Assembly: GCA_036732755.1 (NCBI GenBank)
Contig: DAINBU010000161.1
Coordinates: 1 to 9,705 of the forward strand
Length of the DNA stretch: 9,705 bases
Direction: 5' to 3'
Source: DASRRB01 sp036732755
GTDB lineage: Bacteria; Planctomycetota; B15-G4; SIAN01
Of this stretch, positions 1 through 8,387 are shown piece after piece (within the stretch, counting starts at the first letter, position 1; the number at the start of each line of letters is the position of its first letter). The notes beneath the pieces are model-generated. The model was not told the DNA's origin. It saw only the letters and a program-made list of their open reading frames with translations, and ran no database searches. Made by a program: the position numbers and the translations under genes.

Positions 1-262
1 CTCGTTTCGAGGAAACGGCTTGCGTCGGGTTTTCCAGTGGGACAAACGTGCCGCTCGATGGGACACTACGGCACTCGGGTTGCCATCGCGTGGCCGGCTC
101 GGCATCGGTTGGCCGCGACTCGAACCTGGGTACCGGCAAGACTCTGGAACGGGACGCTCGAGAAAACAGGACTGCGCTCGAAAGAGTGCAGCGGACAGGG
201 GTCGCCTGGGCAAGGGCGGCCCCTGATCGTTTTCAGGCCGCTTCCGTTCCTGCGTCGCGCGC
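1..262. other. Non-coding stretch after glgC, no gene supported
   Basis: I find no gene here. The short open frames crossing this stretch have low-complexity arginine-rich products, resemble no family I know, and run into antisense of glgC. The stretch contains a perfect 6-base stem with a 3-base loop at 3-17 (CGTTTC / GAAACG). A second 6-base stem pairs 48-53 with 69-74 (GTGCCG / CGGCAC) across a 15-base loop. A short direct repeat, CGCTCGA, occurs at 155-161 and 175-181. A bulged hairpin at 216-241 is listed separately. No T-run follows any of these stems. The composition looks slightly less GC-biased than the coding part, as expected for an intergenic region. Confidence 0.6.
216..241 (-). 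terminator. Possible hairpin terminator downstream of glgC
   Basis: GCGG at 216-219 pairs with CCGC at 238-241, and CCTGA at 222-226 pairs with TCAGG at 233-237. This gives a 9-pair stem with a 2-base bulge (220-221) and a 6-base loop. It lies about 21 bases past the glgC stop, where an operon terminator would be expected. In the minus direction no T-run follows the stem, so it does not meet the classic intrinsic terminator pattern. It could be a processing or stability hairpin, or chance pairing in GC-rich DNA. Confidence 0.3.
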
Positions 263-1531
263 TCAGCTCCCGAACGCGAACCGCATCGGCACGACGCAGA
301 TCCCGCTCGGGGAGACGGTGAAGCGCGCGCGGTCGAGCTCGGCGTTGAAGCCGACGCTCTCGCCGCCCGGCACCACGGTCCACTTGTCGACGATCGCGCG
401 GCGGACGCGGGCGCCCGGGCCGATCACGACGCCCGCGTGCAGGATCGAGTCCTCGACGACGGCGTGCTCCTCGACGCGCACGCGGTACGAGAGGACGGAG
501 CGCTCGACGCGTCCGCCCGACACGATGGCGCCGGGGCAGACGATCGAGTCGAGCACCTCGGCGCGGCGCGCGTTCGCGTGGCTGCCGAGCACGTCGGCGA
601 AGACGGTCTTGGCCGGCGGCTCGTTGTGCTGCAGCGTGAAGATCGGCCAGTGCTGGTCGTAGAGGTTGAACTGCGGGTCGACGCGGCAGAGGTCGAGGTT
701 CGCCTCGTAGAACGAATCGATCGTCCCGATGTCGCGCCAGTAGGGCTCCTTGCCGGAAGCGGTGCCGTCGGCCGCGTTCTCGTCGATGAAGCGGTGCACG
801 AAGACGCGGTGCGACTGGATCGCGCTCGGGATCACGTCCTTGCCGAAGTCGTGCGTCGAGCCGGCGCGAACGCCGTCGGCGCGCAGGAGCTCGTCGAGCG
901 CCTTCCACTCGAAGAGGTAGATGCCCATCGAGGCGAGCACCCAGCCGGGGCGGTCGGGGATCGGCTTGGGGTCGGCCGGCTTCTCGTCGAAGCCGGCGAC
1001 GCGTCCGTCCGACGTGGTCGCGATCACGCCGAAGCGGCGCGCCTCCTCGATCGGGACGGGGATCACGCCGACCGTCACGTCGGCGCGGTTGCGGACGTGG
1101 TCTTCCAGCATCCGCCCGTAGTCCATCTTGTAGATGTGGTCTCCCGAGAGGATCAGGACGCGCTGCTTCCTCTCCGCCTCGATCGTGTCGAGGTTCTGGT
1201 AGACGGCGTCGGCGGTGCCGAGGTACCAGCTCTCCTTGGTCGCGCGCTGCGGCGGCAGCGGCGAGATGAACTGCGCGAGGCGGCGCGGCAGGAAGTTCCA
1301 CCCGAGCCGCAGGTGGTCCTCGAGCGAGCGCGAGCGGTACTGCGTCAGCACGTAGATGTGGCGCAGCCCCGAGTTGATGCAGTTGCTGAGCGTGAAGTCG
1401 ATGACCCGGTAGAGGCCGCCGAAGGTGACCGCGGGCTTCGCGCGCTCGGCCGTGAGCGGCATCAGGCGCTCGCCCTGCCCGCCGGCGAGGATCAGCGTCA
1501 GCGTGCGCTGCAGCGGTTCGGTGATCAGCAT
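263..1531 (-). CDS. glgC: Glucose-1-phosphate adenylyltransferase (ADP-glucose pyrophosphorylase)
   Basis: This 422-residue protein makes ADP-glucose and pyrophosphate from ATP and glucose 1-phosphate, the committed step of bacterial glycogen synthesis in the cytoplasm. The N-terminal nucleotidyltransferase domain (about 10-290) has the LILAGGQGERL nucleotide loop (13-23), RAKPAVTFGG (30-39), the SGDHIYKMDY segment with Asp131 (matching E. coli Asp142) and FDEKPADP with Lys184 (matching the glucose-1-phosphate lysine 195). The C-terminal part (about 310-410) reads as a left-handed beta-helix with repeating small/hydrophobic hexads. Length is normal for the family. By my alignment from memory, Glu29 replaces E. 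coli Lys39, the fructose-1,6-bisphosphate activator lysine. ATG 1531 is chosen because GGGGGA (1536-1541) precedes it by 4 bases and the conserved domain begins soon after; the frame stays open upstream to 1690, but that part is antisense-like and rich in arginine. It is the last gene of the operon, 29 bases after galT. Confidence 0.96.
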   Translation of the reverse strand: MLITEPLQRTLTLILAGGQGERLMPLTAERAKPAVTFGGLYRVIDFTLSNCINSGLRHIYVLTQYRSRSLEDHLRLGWNFLPRRLAQFISPLPPQRATKESWYLGTADAVYQNLDTIEAERKQRVLILSGDHIYKMDYGRMLEDHVRNRADVTVGVIPVPIEEARRFGVIATTSDGRVAGFDEKPADPKPIPDRPGWVLASMGIYLFEWKALDELLRADGVRAGSTHDFGKDVIPSAIQSHRVFVHRFIDENAADGTASGKEPYWRDIGTIDSFYEANLDLCRVDPQFNLYDQHWPIFTLQHNEPPAKTVFADVLGSHANARRAEVLDSIVCPGAIVSGGRVERSVLSYRVRVEEHAVVEDSILHAGVVIGPGARVRRAIVDKWTVVPGGESVGFNAELDRARFTVSPSGICVVPMRFAFGS

Positions 1532-1535
1532 CGCG

Positions 1536-1548
1536 TCCCCCGTCTCCC
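1536..1548 (-). promoter_or_regulatory. Ribosome binding site of glgC
   Basis: On the minus strand GGGAGA (1543-1548) is followed by GGGGGA (1536-1541), 11 and 4 bases before ATG 1531 respectively. Either can pair with the 16S 3' end. The site supports ATG 1531 over the longer open frame that extends upstream. Confidence 0.55.
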
Positions 1549-1560
1549 GGCTCGCCGATG

Positions 1561-2649
1561 CTACGCCCGCGGCGCCGCCGCGCGCGCGGCGCGGAACGAC
1601 GCGACCGCCGCGTCGCTCACGTCGACCGCGCGCAGGTGGCGCGCCGCCTCCTCGGGCGGCGTCGAGTTGATGTAGAAGCCGGTCCCCCACTCGAAGCCGG
1701 CCACCGGCGTGAGCCGCGGGTAGACGATGATCTGCCAGTGGAAGTCGTCGCGCAGCGTGTCCCAGAAGCCGCTGCGGCGCGGCAGCGCGTGGAGGTTCGG
1801 CTCCGCGTGCAGCACGAAGTTGAAGGGCGGGTCGCCGAGCCCGAGCCGGACGCGCAGCAGCGCGTCCTTCAACGCCCGCGCCAGCGACTCGGCCTCGTGG
1901 CGCGAGAGCTCCGCGAAGCTGAAGCGGTGGTCGCGCGGCGCGACCATGAGCTCGAAGGGGAAGCGCGACGCGTAGGGCGCGAAGGTGACGAAGCCGCCTT
2001 CGTCCCGCACGATGCGGCTGCCGTCCTGGCGCTCGAACTGGAGCAGGTCGCAGAAGAGGCAGCGCTCCTTGCGCTTGAAGTGCTCGCGGAACGCCTCGAG
2101 CTTGCGGCTGATGCGGATCGGGTTGACCGGCGTCGCGATGATCTGGCTGTGCGCGTGGTCGAGCGTCGCGCCCGCCGCCGCCCCGCAGTTCTTGAAGATC
2201 AGCACGTACTTGAGCCGCGTGTCGCGGTAGAGGTCGATCAGGCGGTCGCGCCAGCAGGTGACCACGTCGCGGATCTGCGCGACGTCGAGGTCGGCGAGGT
2301 CGCGCTCGTGCTCGGGCGACTCCACCACCACCTCGTGCGCCCCCACGCCCCGCATCGTGTCGTAGGGCCCCTCCGCGCGCTGGTTCGCCGGCCCCTCCAC
2401 GGTGAGCGACGGGAACTGGTTGGCGAAGACGCGCACGCGCCAGCCCGGCCCGTTGGCGTGGCTGCCCGGCTCGCGCAGCGCGAGGATCTCCGGCGGCGTG
2501 AGCGATTCGTGCGTCGGACAGAACGGACAGGGGTCGACCGGCTCCATGGCGCGCGGCATCTGGCCGAGCGCGCCGCGCGGCCGTCGCGCGCGCTCCGGCG
2601 CGACGATGATCCAGCGCTGGTCGAGCGGATCGCGACGCAGTTCCGACAC
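1561..2649 (-). CDS. galT: GalT-family hexose-1-phosphate nucleotidylyltransferase
   Basis: This 362-residue protein belongs to the histidine-triad GalT family, which moves a nucleoside monophosphate between sugar 1-phosphates through a covalent nucleotidyl-histidine; the classic reaction is UDP-glucose + galactose 1-phosphate. Visible residues are Cys41/Cys44 (CPFC), His114 (SPEH) and His165, which match the E. coli zinc ligands, and His167 in HAHSQ, which matches the nucleophile His166. A second CxxC (Cys197, Cys200) follows. The C-terminal half has a second HIT-like fold ending in WQIIVYPR and GFEWGTGFYIN (318-328). That ending resembles the branch containing the plant ADP-glucose phosphorylase more than the enteric GalT ending. 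GTG 2649 is chosen because GGGAGGG lies 5 bases upstream and the product starts just before the conserved DPLDQRWIIVAPER; the frame upstream to 2745 only overlaps the preceding gene. It lies 28 bases after the glucanotransferase gene and 29 bases before glgC, with no galK or galE in view, so a role with ADP-glucose is possible. Confidence 0.9.
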   Translation of the reverse strand: MSELRRDPLDQRWIIVAPERARRPRGALGQMPRAMEPVDPCPFCPTHESLTPPEILALREPGSHANGPGWRVRVFANQFPSLTVEGPANQRAEGPYDTMRGVGAHEVVVESPEHERDLADLDVAQIRDVVTCWRDRLIDLYRDTRLKYVLIFKNCGAAAGATLDHAHSQIIATPVNPIRISRKLEAFREHFKRKERCLFCDLLQFERQDGSRIVRDEGGFVTFAPYASRFPFELMVAPRDHRFSFAELSRHEAESLARALKDALLRVRLGLGDPPFNFVLHAEPNLHALPRRSGFWDTLRDDFHWQIIVYPRLTPVAGFEWGTGFYINSTPPEEAARHLRAVDVSDAAVASFRAARAAAPRA

Positions 2650-2654
2650 GGGTT

Positions 2655-2661
2655 CCCTCCC
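2655..2661 (-). promoter_or_regulatory. Ribosome binding site deciding the GTG start of galT
   Basis: GGGAGGG on the minus strand, 5 bases before GTG 2649. It is the strongest Shine-Dalgarno match near the gene. It places the start at this GTG rather than at ATG 2745, which lies inside the upstream coding region. Confidence 0.7.
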
Positions 2662-2677
2662 TGGAGTCCGTCCCTGA

Positions 2678-4861
2678 TCAGAGGCGGCGCAGCCGCGCGA
2701 GGAGCCGCCACGGCTCGCCCGCCTTCGGCGCGACGTCCCAGGCAAAGACGAGCGTCGTCCCCTGCAGGCAGGTGTCGACGCCGCCTTCCGAGCGCGACAC
2801 CGTCCGGATCGGCCGCAGCGCCGCGCGCGCGCGGCGGGAGACGTCGATCCGGTAGCGGCCGCGCTCGTCGGCGAGGGTCACGCCCTCCGCCTCGAACTCG
2901 ACGTTCTCGCCCGCCGCGACGCGCCGCCCGTCGTCGAGCTCGAAGCGCCTCTCGTCGAGCCCGCTCCCGGGCACCGAGAGGTCGAAGCGCAGCGCCGCGG
3001 TGAACGGCGCGACCGCCGCCGCGCGCCCTCCCGCCGCCGCGGCCGGCTCGAGCGCGAGCGTCGCCTCGACCGTGCCGTCCTCCTGGATCTCGAAGGTGCG
3101 CTGCACGGCGAGCCGCGCGCCGCCGCCGGCGTCGAGCTCGGCGGCGAGGTCGACGCGCGCGCGATCGGCGACGAGCGGGCGCGCCAGCCGGAACGGCGCC
3201 GCCGCGGCGCCGTGCAGGTCGGGGCCGCGCAGCTCCGCGAGGGCGCCGGACAGCGTCCCCTTCGGCGCGAGCTCGAGCGCGAAGCCGCCGCGCGGCCGCG
3301 CGTCGTAGCGCAGGAGCTCGTCGATCTCGCCGTCGAGGTGGAACTCGAGGTCGTGGATGCTCTTCGGTGCGGCGTCGCCCTTCGCGCCGCCCTTCGCCGC
3401 GCGCAGCGTCGCGTGGTAGGCCTCCTCGCGCCGGCCGATCACGTTCAGGAGGTTGCGGCGGCTCGGCCAGTGGTCGATCGTCTCGGCCATGCCGCCGCGC
3501 GCCGGCGCGATCGCGAGCGACCAGCCGCGCCCCTCCAGCGCCACCTCCGGGCTCCCGTCGGCGTCGAGGTCGGCGAGCTCGGAGCGGGGCGAGCCGGCCT
3601 GGTCGCCGCGCAGCGCCTCGAGTCGGTCCCTCGACTCGAGGAGCTCGTCGACGATCGCGTCGCGCAGGAACGGCAGGTAGAGCCCGCCGAACACGCCGTG
3701 CCAGTAGGCGCAGTTGCACTGTCCGCGGAAGAGGGCGCGCACCGCCGGGTGGAGCTGCGACGGCATGGTCAGCCCGTCGGTGGGCCGCAGCCCCATGCGG
3801 CGCGTCAGCTCGCTCGTGCGCACCATGCGCTGCTCGAGGCGGCTCGCCTCGGGGTAGCGCGCCAGGAAGTTCCGCCACGTCGCGCCGTGCACGAAGGGGC
3901 GCACGTCGGCGAACTCCTCCCCTTCGAGCTGCTTCACCGCCGCCTCGAGGCGCTGCTGCGCCCGCGGCGGCAGCGCCCAGTGCTCCATCTCGAAGTAGGA
4001 GGCGGTCGGGAGGTAGACGCGGCCGGCCGGCGGCAGCGCGCGCGCCGCGGCGGCGACGGTCGTGACCGCGAGCCAGTCGCCTGCGCCCTCCAGGAAGGCG
4101 AGGAACTTCTCGAGCCAGCGCTCGCCGTAGACCCACTCCTGGGTGCCCGGCCACAGCCCGAACTTCTCGCCGTCGTCGCCGAAGACGAGGAGCTTGCGGC
4201 CGCGCGCGTGCTCGGCCTTCAGGAACGCCTCGATCTCCGCGACCGGCCGGAACGGGATCAGGTAGCGCAGCCGCTTCGCGATCGGGAAGAGCCGGACGAC
4301 GCTTCCTTCGTCCTCGGTCGCGTACCAGCCGTCGAGCTCGTCGGCGGGCAGCCCCGCCCCCTCGAAATGGGTGTCGTCGACGAGCACGCTCTCGATGCCG
4401 GCGAGCGCGAGGTCGTGCGGCAGCTGCGGCTCCCAGACCCGCTCGGTCAGCCAGAGACTCGTCACGTCGGCGCCGAAGAGGTCGTGCAGCCACGCCCGGT
4501 GGAGGCGCACCTGGTCGACGCGGTCGAGGCGCGGGATCGCCGGGAGGATCGGCTCGTAGAGGCCCGACGCCTGCAGCTCGACCTGCCCGCGCGCGACCCC
4601 CTCGCGCACCAGCAGGACGAGGTCCTTCGCATGTTCGAGCCACCACTCGAGCAGCGGCCCGCTCACGTGCAGCACGTAGGGGAGCTTCGGGTGGGCGTGC
4701 AGCGCCTGGAGAAGAGGCCGATACGAAGCGGCGGTCGCCTTCTCGATCACCCAGCCGAAGTTGCCGATCGGCTGGTGGCAATGGACGTCGAGCACGAGCC
4801 GCAGCGGCTCGCGCGCACCCGTCCTTGGCTGCTGCTTGCCCTCCTCCATCGCCTCACACAT
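2678..4861 (-). CDS. GH57 4-alpha-glucanotransferase / alpha-amylase family enzyme
   Basis: This 727-residue GH57 protein has the architecture of the Thermococcus litoralis 4-alpha-glucanotransferase. A catalytic (beta/alpha)7 barrel (about 20-290) is followed by a helical DUF1925 region (about 300-415) and a DUF1926 beta-sandwich (about 430-725). Motif 1 is HCHQPIGNF (27-35). LWLTERVWEP (136-145) carries the expected nucleophile Glu140. FGDDGEKFGLWPGT (227-240) carries the acid/base aspartate (Asp229 or Asp230). SYFEMEHWALP (288-298) is the last barrel motif. QCNCAYWHGVFGGLYLP (381-397) is a typical conserved block of the middle domain. Such enzymes transfer maltosyl and longer units between alpha-1,4-glucans, and some hydrolyse them. 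No signal peptide is seen, so it should act on cytoplasmic glucan. ATG 4861 overlaps the upstream gene's stop by 8 bases (ATGTGTGA); ATG 4849, 4 bases after that stop, is an equal alternative. Neither has a well-spaced ribosome site, so translational coupling is likely. Confidence 0.93.
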   Translation of the reverse strand: MCEAMEEGKQQPRTGAREPLRLVLDVHCHQPIGNFGWVIEKATAASYRPLLQALHAHPKLPYVLHVSGPLLEWWLEHAKDLVLLVREGVARGQVELQASGLYEPILPAIPRLDRVDQVRLHRAWLHDLFGADVTSLWLTERVWEPQLPHDLALAGIESVLVDDTHFEGAGLPADELDGWYATEDEGSVVRLFPIAKRLRYLIPFRPVAEIEAFLKAEHARGRKLLVFGDDGEKFGLWPGTQEWVYGERWLEKFLAFLEGAGDWLAVTTVAAAARALPPAGRVYLPTASYFEMEHWALPPRAQQRLEAAVKQLEGEEFADVRPFVHGATWRNFLARYPEASRLEQRMVRTSELTRRMGLRPTDGLTMPSQLHPAVRALFRGQCNCAYWHGVFGGLYLPFLRDAIVDELLESRDRLEALRGDQAGSPRSELADLDADGSPEVALEGRGWSLAIAPARGGMAETIDHWPSRRNLLNVIGRREEAYHATLRAAKGGAKGDAAPKSIHDLEFHLDGEIDELLRYDARPRGGFALELAPKGTLSGALAELRGPDLHGAAAAPFRLARPLVADRARVDLAAELDAGGGARLAVQRTFEIQEDGTVEATLALEPAAAAGGRAAAVAPFTAALRFDLSVPGSGLDERRFELDDGRRVAAGENVEFEAEGVTLADERGRYRIDVSRRARAALRPIRTVSRSEGGVDTCLQGTTLVFAWDVAPKAGEPWRLLARLRRL

Positions 4862-6938
4862 ACCAGCGCGCGGCCGTGAACTCTCCGGTGGGCACGCGCA
4901 CGCGCGCGAGGCGGCCGCCCGGCCAGTGCAGGAGCTCGCCGTCGTGCGTCTCGAGCTCGATGCGGAAGCGCAGCGTCGCGCCCGGCCCCGCCGCCATCTC
5001 GTCGAGGTTCACGTCGAAGCGCAGCCAGGGCAGCTTGAGCTCGGGGGCATCGAGGACGCAGTCGAAGCCGCGCGGCCGCGGCGCGAAGAAGTAGACCCGC
5101 CCCTTCTCGATGCAATCTCCCTCGCATTCGACCGCGAGATGGAGGCAGCCCGGCTCGAAGCCGTAGAGGAGGCGGCGCGCGACCCGGCGCGCGCGCACCA
5201 TCGCGCCGCCCGCCGCCGACAGGTCGAACCAGCCGGCCGACTGCCACTCGAAGAGGTCCTCGGCCCGCCCCTGCGGCCGGATCGCCTCGATCGGCTCGCG
5301 CATCGGGCGCAGGTCGGTGCGGCGCGCGTCGGGATCGGGAAGCGGCGGCGCATCGCGGCCGGCCGCCCGGAAGACGCGCCGCAGGTGGGCGTGGAAGAGC
5401 TCCTCGAACTGCTCGCGGTGCGCCGTGAAGTGGTCGTCGCCGAACCACCAGAACCAGTCGCTCCCCTCGAGCGCGCGCAGGCTCTGCGCGACCGTCTCGT
5501 CGAGGTCGTCGAGGGGGCGCCCGGCGAAGAGGCCGCGCGCCTGCGCGAGCAGCCGCCACCCCTCGAGCTTCTCGCGCTGGCCGGCCCAGGTGTCGAGGTT
5601 GCCGTCGATCCAGGAGCCGCGCGCGAGCCGGCGCAGCCGCGGCAGCGACTCGCCGCGCTTGCGCGCCTCGTCGCCGCTCCTCTGCAGCGCCTCGCTCATC
5701 GTCGCCATCTGCAAGCGGGGATGCGCGGCGATCTCCTGGTAGAGCGCGCGCAGGAAGGGCTCGCCGGCGCCCGCGTAGTTCTCCCACGGGTTCTCGCCGT
5801 CGAGGATCACCGCGACGACCGGCTCCTCGAACGGGACCGCCGCGCGCACCTCGTCGAGGCGGCGCAGGAAGTCGCGCACCGCCGCCTCCGCCGGCCACGA
5901 CGAGTAGGTGAAGCCGATGCGGTCGGAGAGCTCGTGGTCGCGGAAGAAGATCGGGAGCTCGCCGTCGGGGGTCGCGAAGGCGAGGGGACGGAAGAGGTCG
6001 TCGCGGCGCACGGAGTCTTCGCCCGCGCGTGACGAGAAGAGCAGCGCCTCGTCCGACGCGATCCAGGAGAGCTTCGCCGCCGCGAACTCGCGCGCCGCCG
6101 CTTCGCCGATCGCCCCCTCGGCCGGCCACATGCCGCGCGGCGGCCCGCCGAAGAGCCGCGCGAAGGTCGCGACGCCGCGCCGCACGTGGTCGGCGGCGTC
6201 GCCCGCCGGCGCGAAGGTGAAGGGCGCGTCGGCGCCGCCGGCCTGCGGGAACTCGGTCGACTCGAAGCCGCAGACGAGCGGCAGGATCGGGTGCTGATCG
6301 GGGGTGGTCGAGAGCTCGACGCGCCCCGCCTCGGCCAGCGCGCGCGCCCGCGGCAGGATCGTCGCGATCTCCTCGTGCTGGATGCGCAGCAGCAGGTCGC
6401 GGTCGGCGGTCGTGAAGTCGCGCCCCTTCCTCGCCAGCTCGAGCACCTCCGGCCGGCGCCGCACGCGGAAGCCCGACCACGCCAGATGGAAGAGCACGGC
6501 GAGGTCGAGCAGGTCGGCTTCGGAGAGGGGCGACGGGGCGCCCGCCTTCTGCGCGGCGTCGACGCGCTCGGCGAGCTCGCGGTAGCGCGGCAGCGGGGCG
6601 ATCATGTGCTGGCGGTTGGCGCAGAGCAGGATCGAGACGAGGAAGGCGCGCTCCCCCTCGCGCAGCGGGCCGGGCAGCGCGCGCACCAGCCGCAGCACGC
6701 GGTCCTCCTTCGGGGTGCCGAAGTCGGCGATCGCGGCCTCGAGCTGGCGCATCAAGATCGGCGTGAAGTTCAGGGTGACGCGCGCGGCCGGCTGCTCCTC
6801 GAGCATCGCGAGCATGTCGGTGTAGCCGCGCACGCCGTGCATGCGGACCCACGGGAGCACGGGCACGCCGTCGTCGGGATGCGCGTAGTCCGGCTGGTGG
6901 AAGTGCCAGAGGAAGGCGACGTGCAGGCGCGACGCCAT
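4854..6938 (-). CDS. GH57 amylase / amylopullulanase-type glycoside hydrolase
   Basis: This 694-residue GH57 protein is of the COG1449 alpha-amylase/amylopullulanase-like type, distinct from its downstream neighbour. Motif 1 is FLWHFHQPDY (9-18). VELSTTPDQHPILPL (207-221) is motif 2. GMWPAEGA (269-276) carries the likely nucleophile Glu274. VILDGENPWENY (377-388) carries the likely acid/base Asp380. GSWIDGNLDTWAG (441-453) and SDWFWWFGDDH (493-503) are conserved blocks of the following helical region. Residues from about 540 to 694 look like a beta-rich C-terminal domain. No signal peptide is visible, so the substrate is probably intracellular glycogen or maltodextrin; whether it cleaves alpha-1,4 bonds, alpha-1,6 bonds or both cannot be read from sequence. 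ATG 6938 lies 3 bases after the regulator's stop, with GGGAG (6950-6954) 11 bases upstream inside the regulator gene, so the two are probably co-transcribed and coupled. Confidence 0.92.
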   Translation of the reverse strand: MASRLHVAFLWHFHQPDYAHPDDGVPVLPWVRMHGVRGYTDMLAMLEEQPAARVTLNFTPILMRQLEAAIADFGTPKEDRVLRLVRALPGPLREGERAFLVSILLCANRQHMIAPLPRYRELAERVDAAQKAGAPSPLSEADLLDLAVLFHLAWSGFRVRRRPEVLELARKGRDFTTADRDLLLRIQHEEIATILPRARALAEAGRVELSTTPDQHPILPLVCGFESTEFPQAGGADAPFTFAPAGDAADHVRRGVATFARLFGGPPRGMWPAEGAIGEAAAREFAAAKLSWIASDEALLFSSRAGEDSVRRDDLFRPLAFATPDGELPIFFRDHELSDRIGFTYSSWPAEAAVRDFLRRLDEVRAAVPFEEPVVAVILDGENPWENYAGAGEPFLRALYQEIAAHPRLQMATMSEALQRSGDEARKRGESLPRLRRLARGSWIDGNLDTWAGQREKLEGWRLLAQARGLFAGRPLDDLDETVAQSLRALEGSDWFWWFGDDHFTAHREQFEELFHAHLRRVFRAAGRDAPPLPDPDARRTDLRPMREPIEAIRPQGRAEDLFEWQSAGWFDLSAAGGAMVRARRVARRLLYGFEPGCLHLAVECEGDCIEKGRVYFFAPRPRGFDCVLDAPELKLPWLRFDVNLDEMAAGPGATLRFRIELETHDGELLHWPGGRLARVRVPTGEFTAARWYV

Positions 6939-6941
6939 CGC

Positions 6942-8351
<1,410 letters not shown>

Positions 8352-8372
8352 CCCTTCCTTCGTACCCTCCCC
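8352..8372 (-). promoter_or_regulatory. Ribosome binding site of the response regulator
   Basis: Two purine-rich blocks precede ATG 8351 on the minus strand: GGGGAGGG at 8365-8372 (13 bases away) and AAGG at 8357-8360 (5 bases away). They support this start against the much longer antisense frame that reaches 9215. Confidence 0.6.
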
Positions 8373-8387
8373 GTTATCGTGCGCCGC

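Noticed and set aside
110..132. GACTCGAACC-like segment resembling the T-loop of a tRNA on the minus strand.
   Set aside because: The flanking bases do not form the 5-base T-stem and no acceptor, D or anticodon arms can be found around it.
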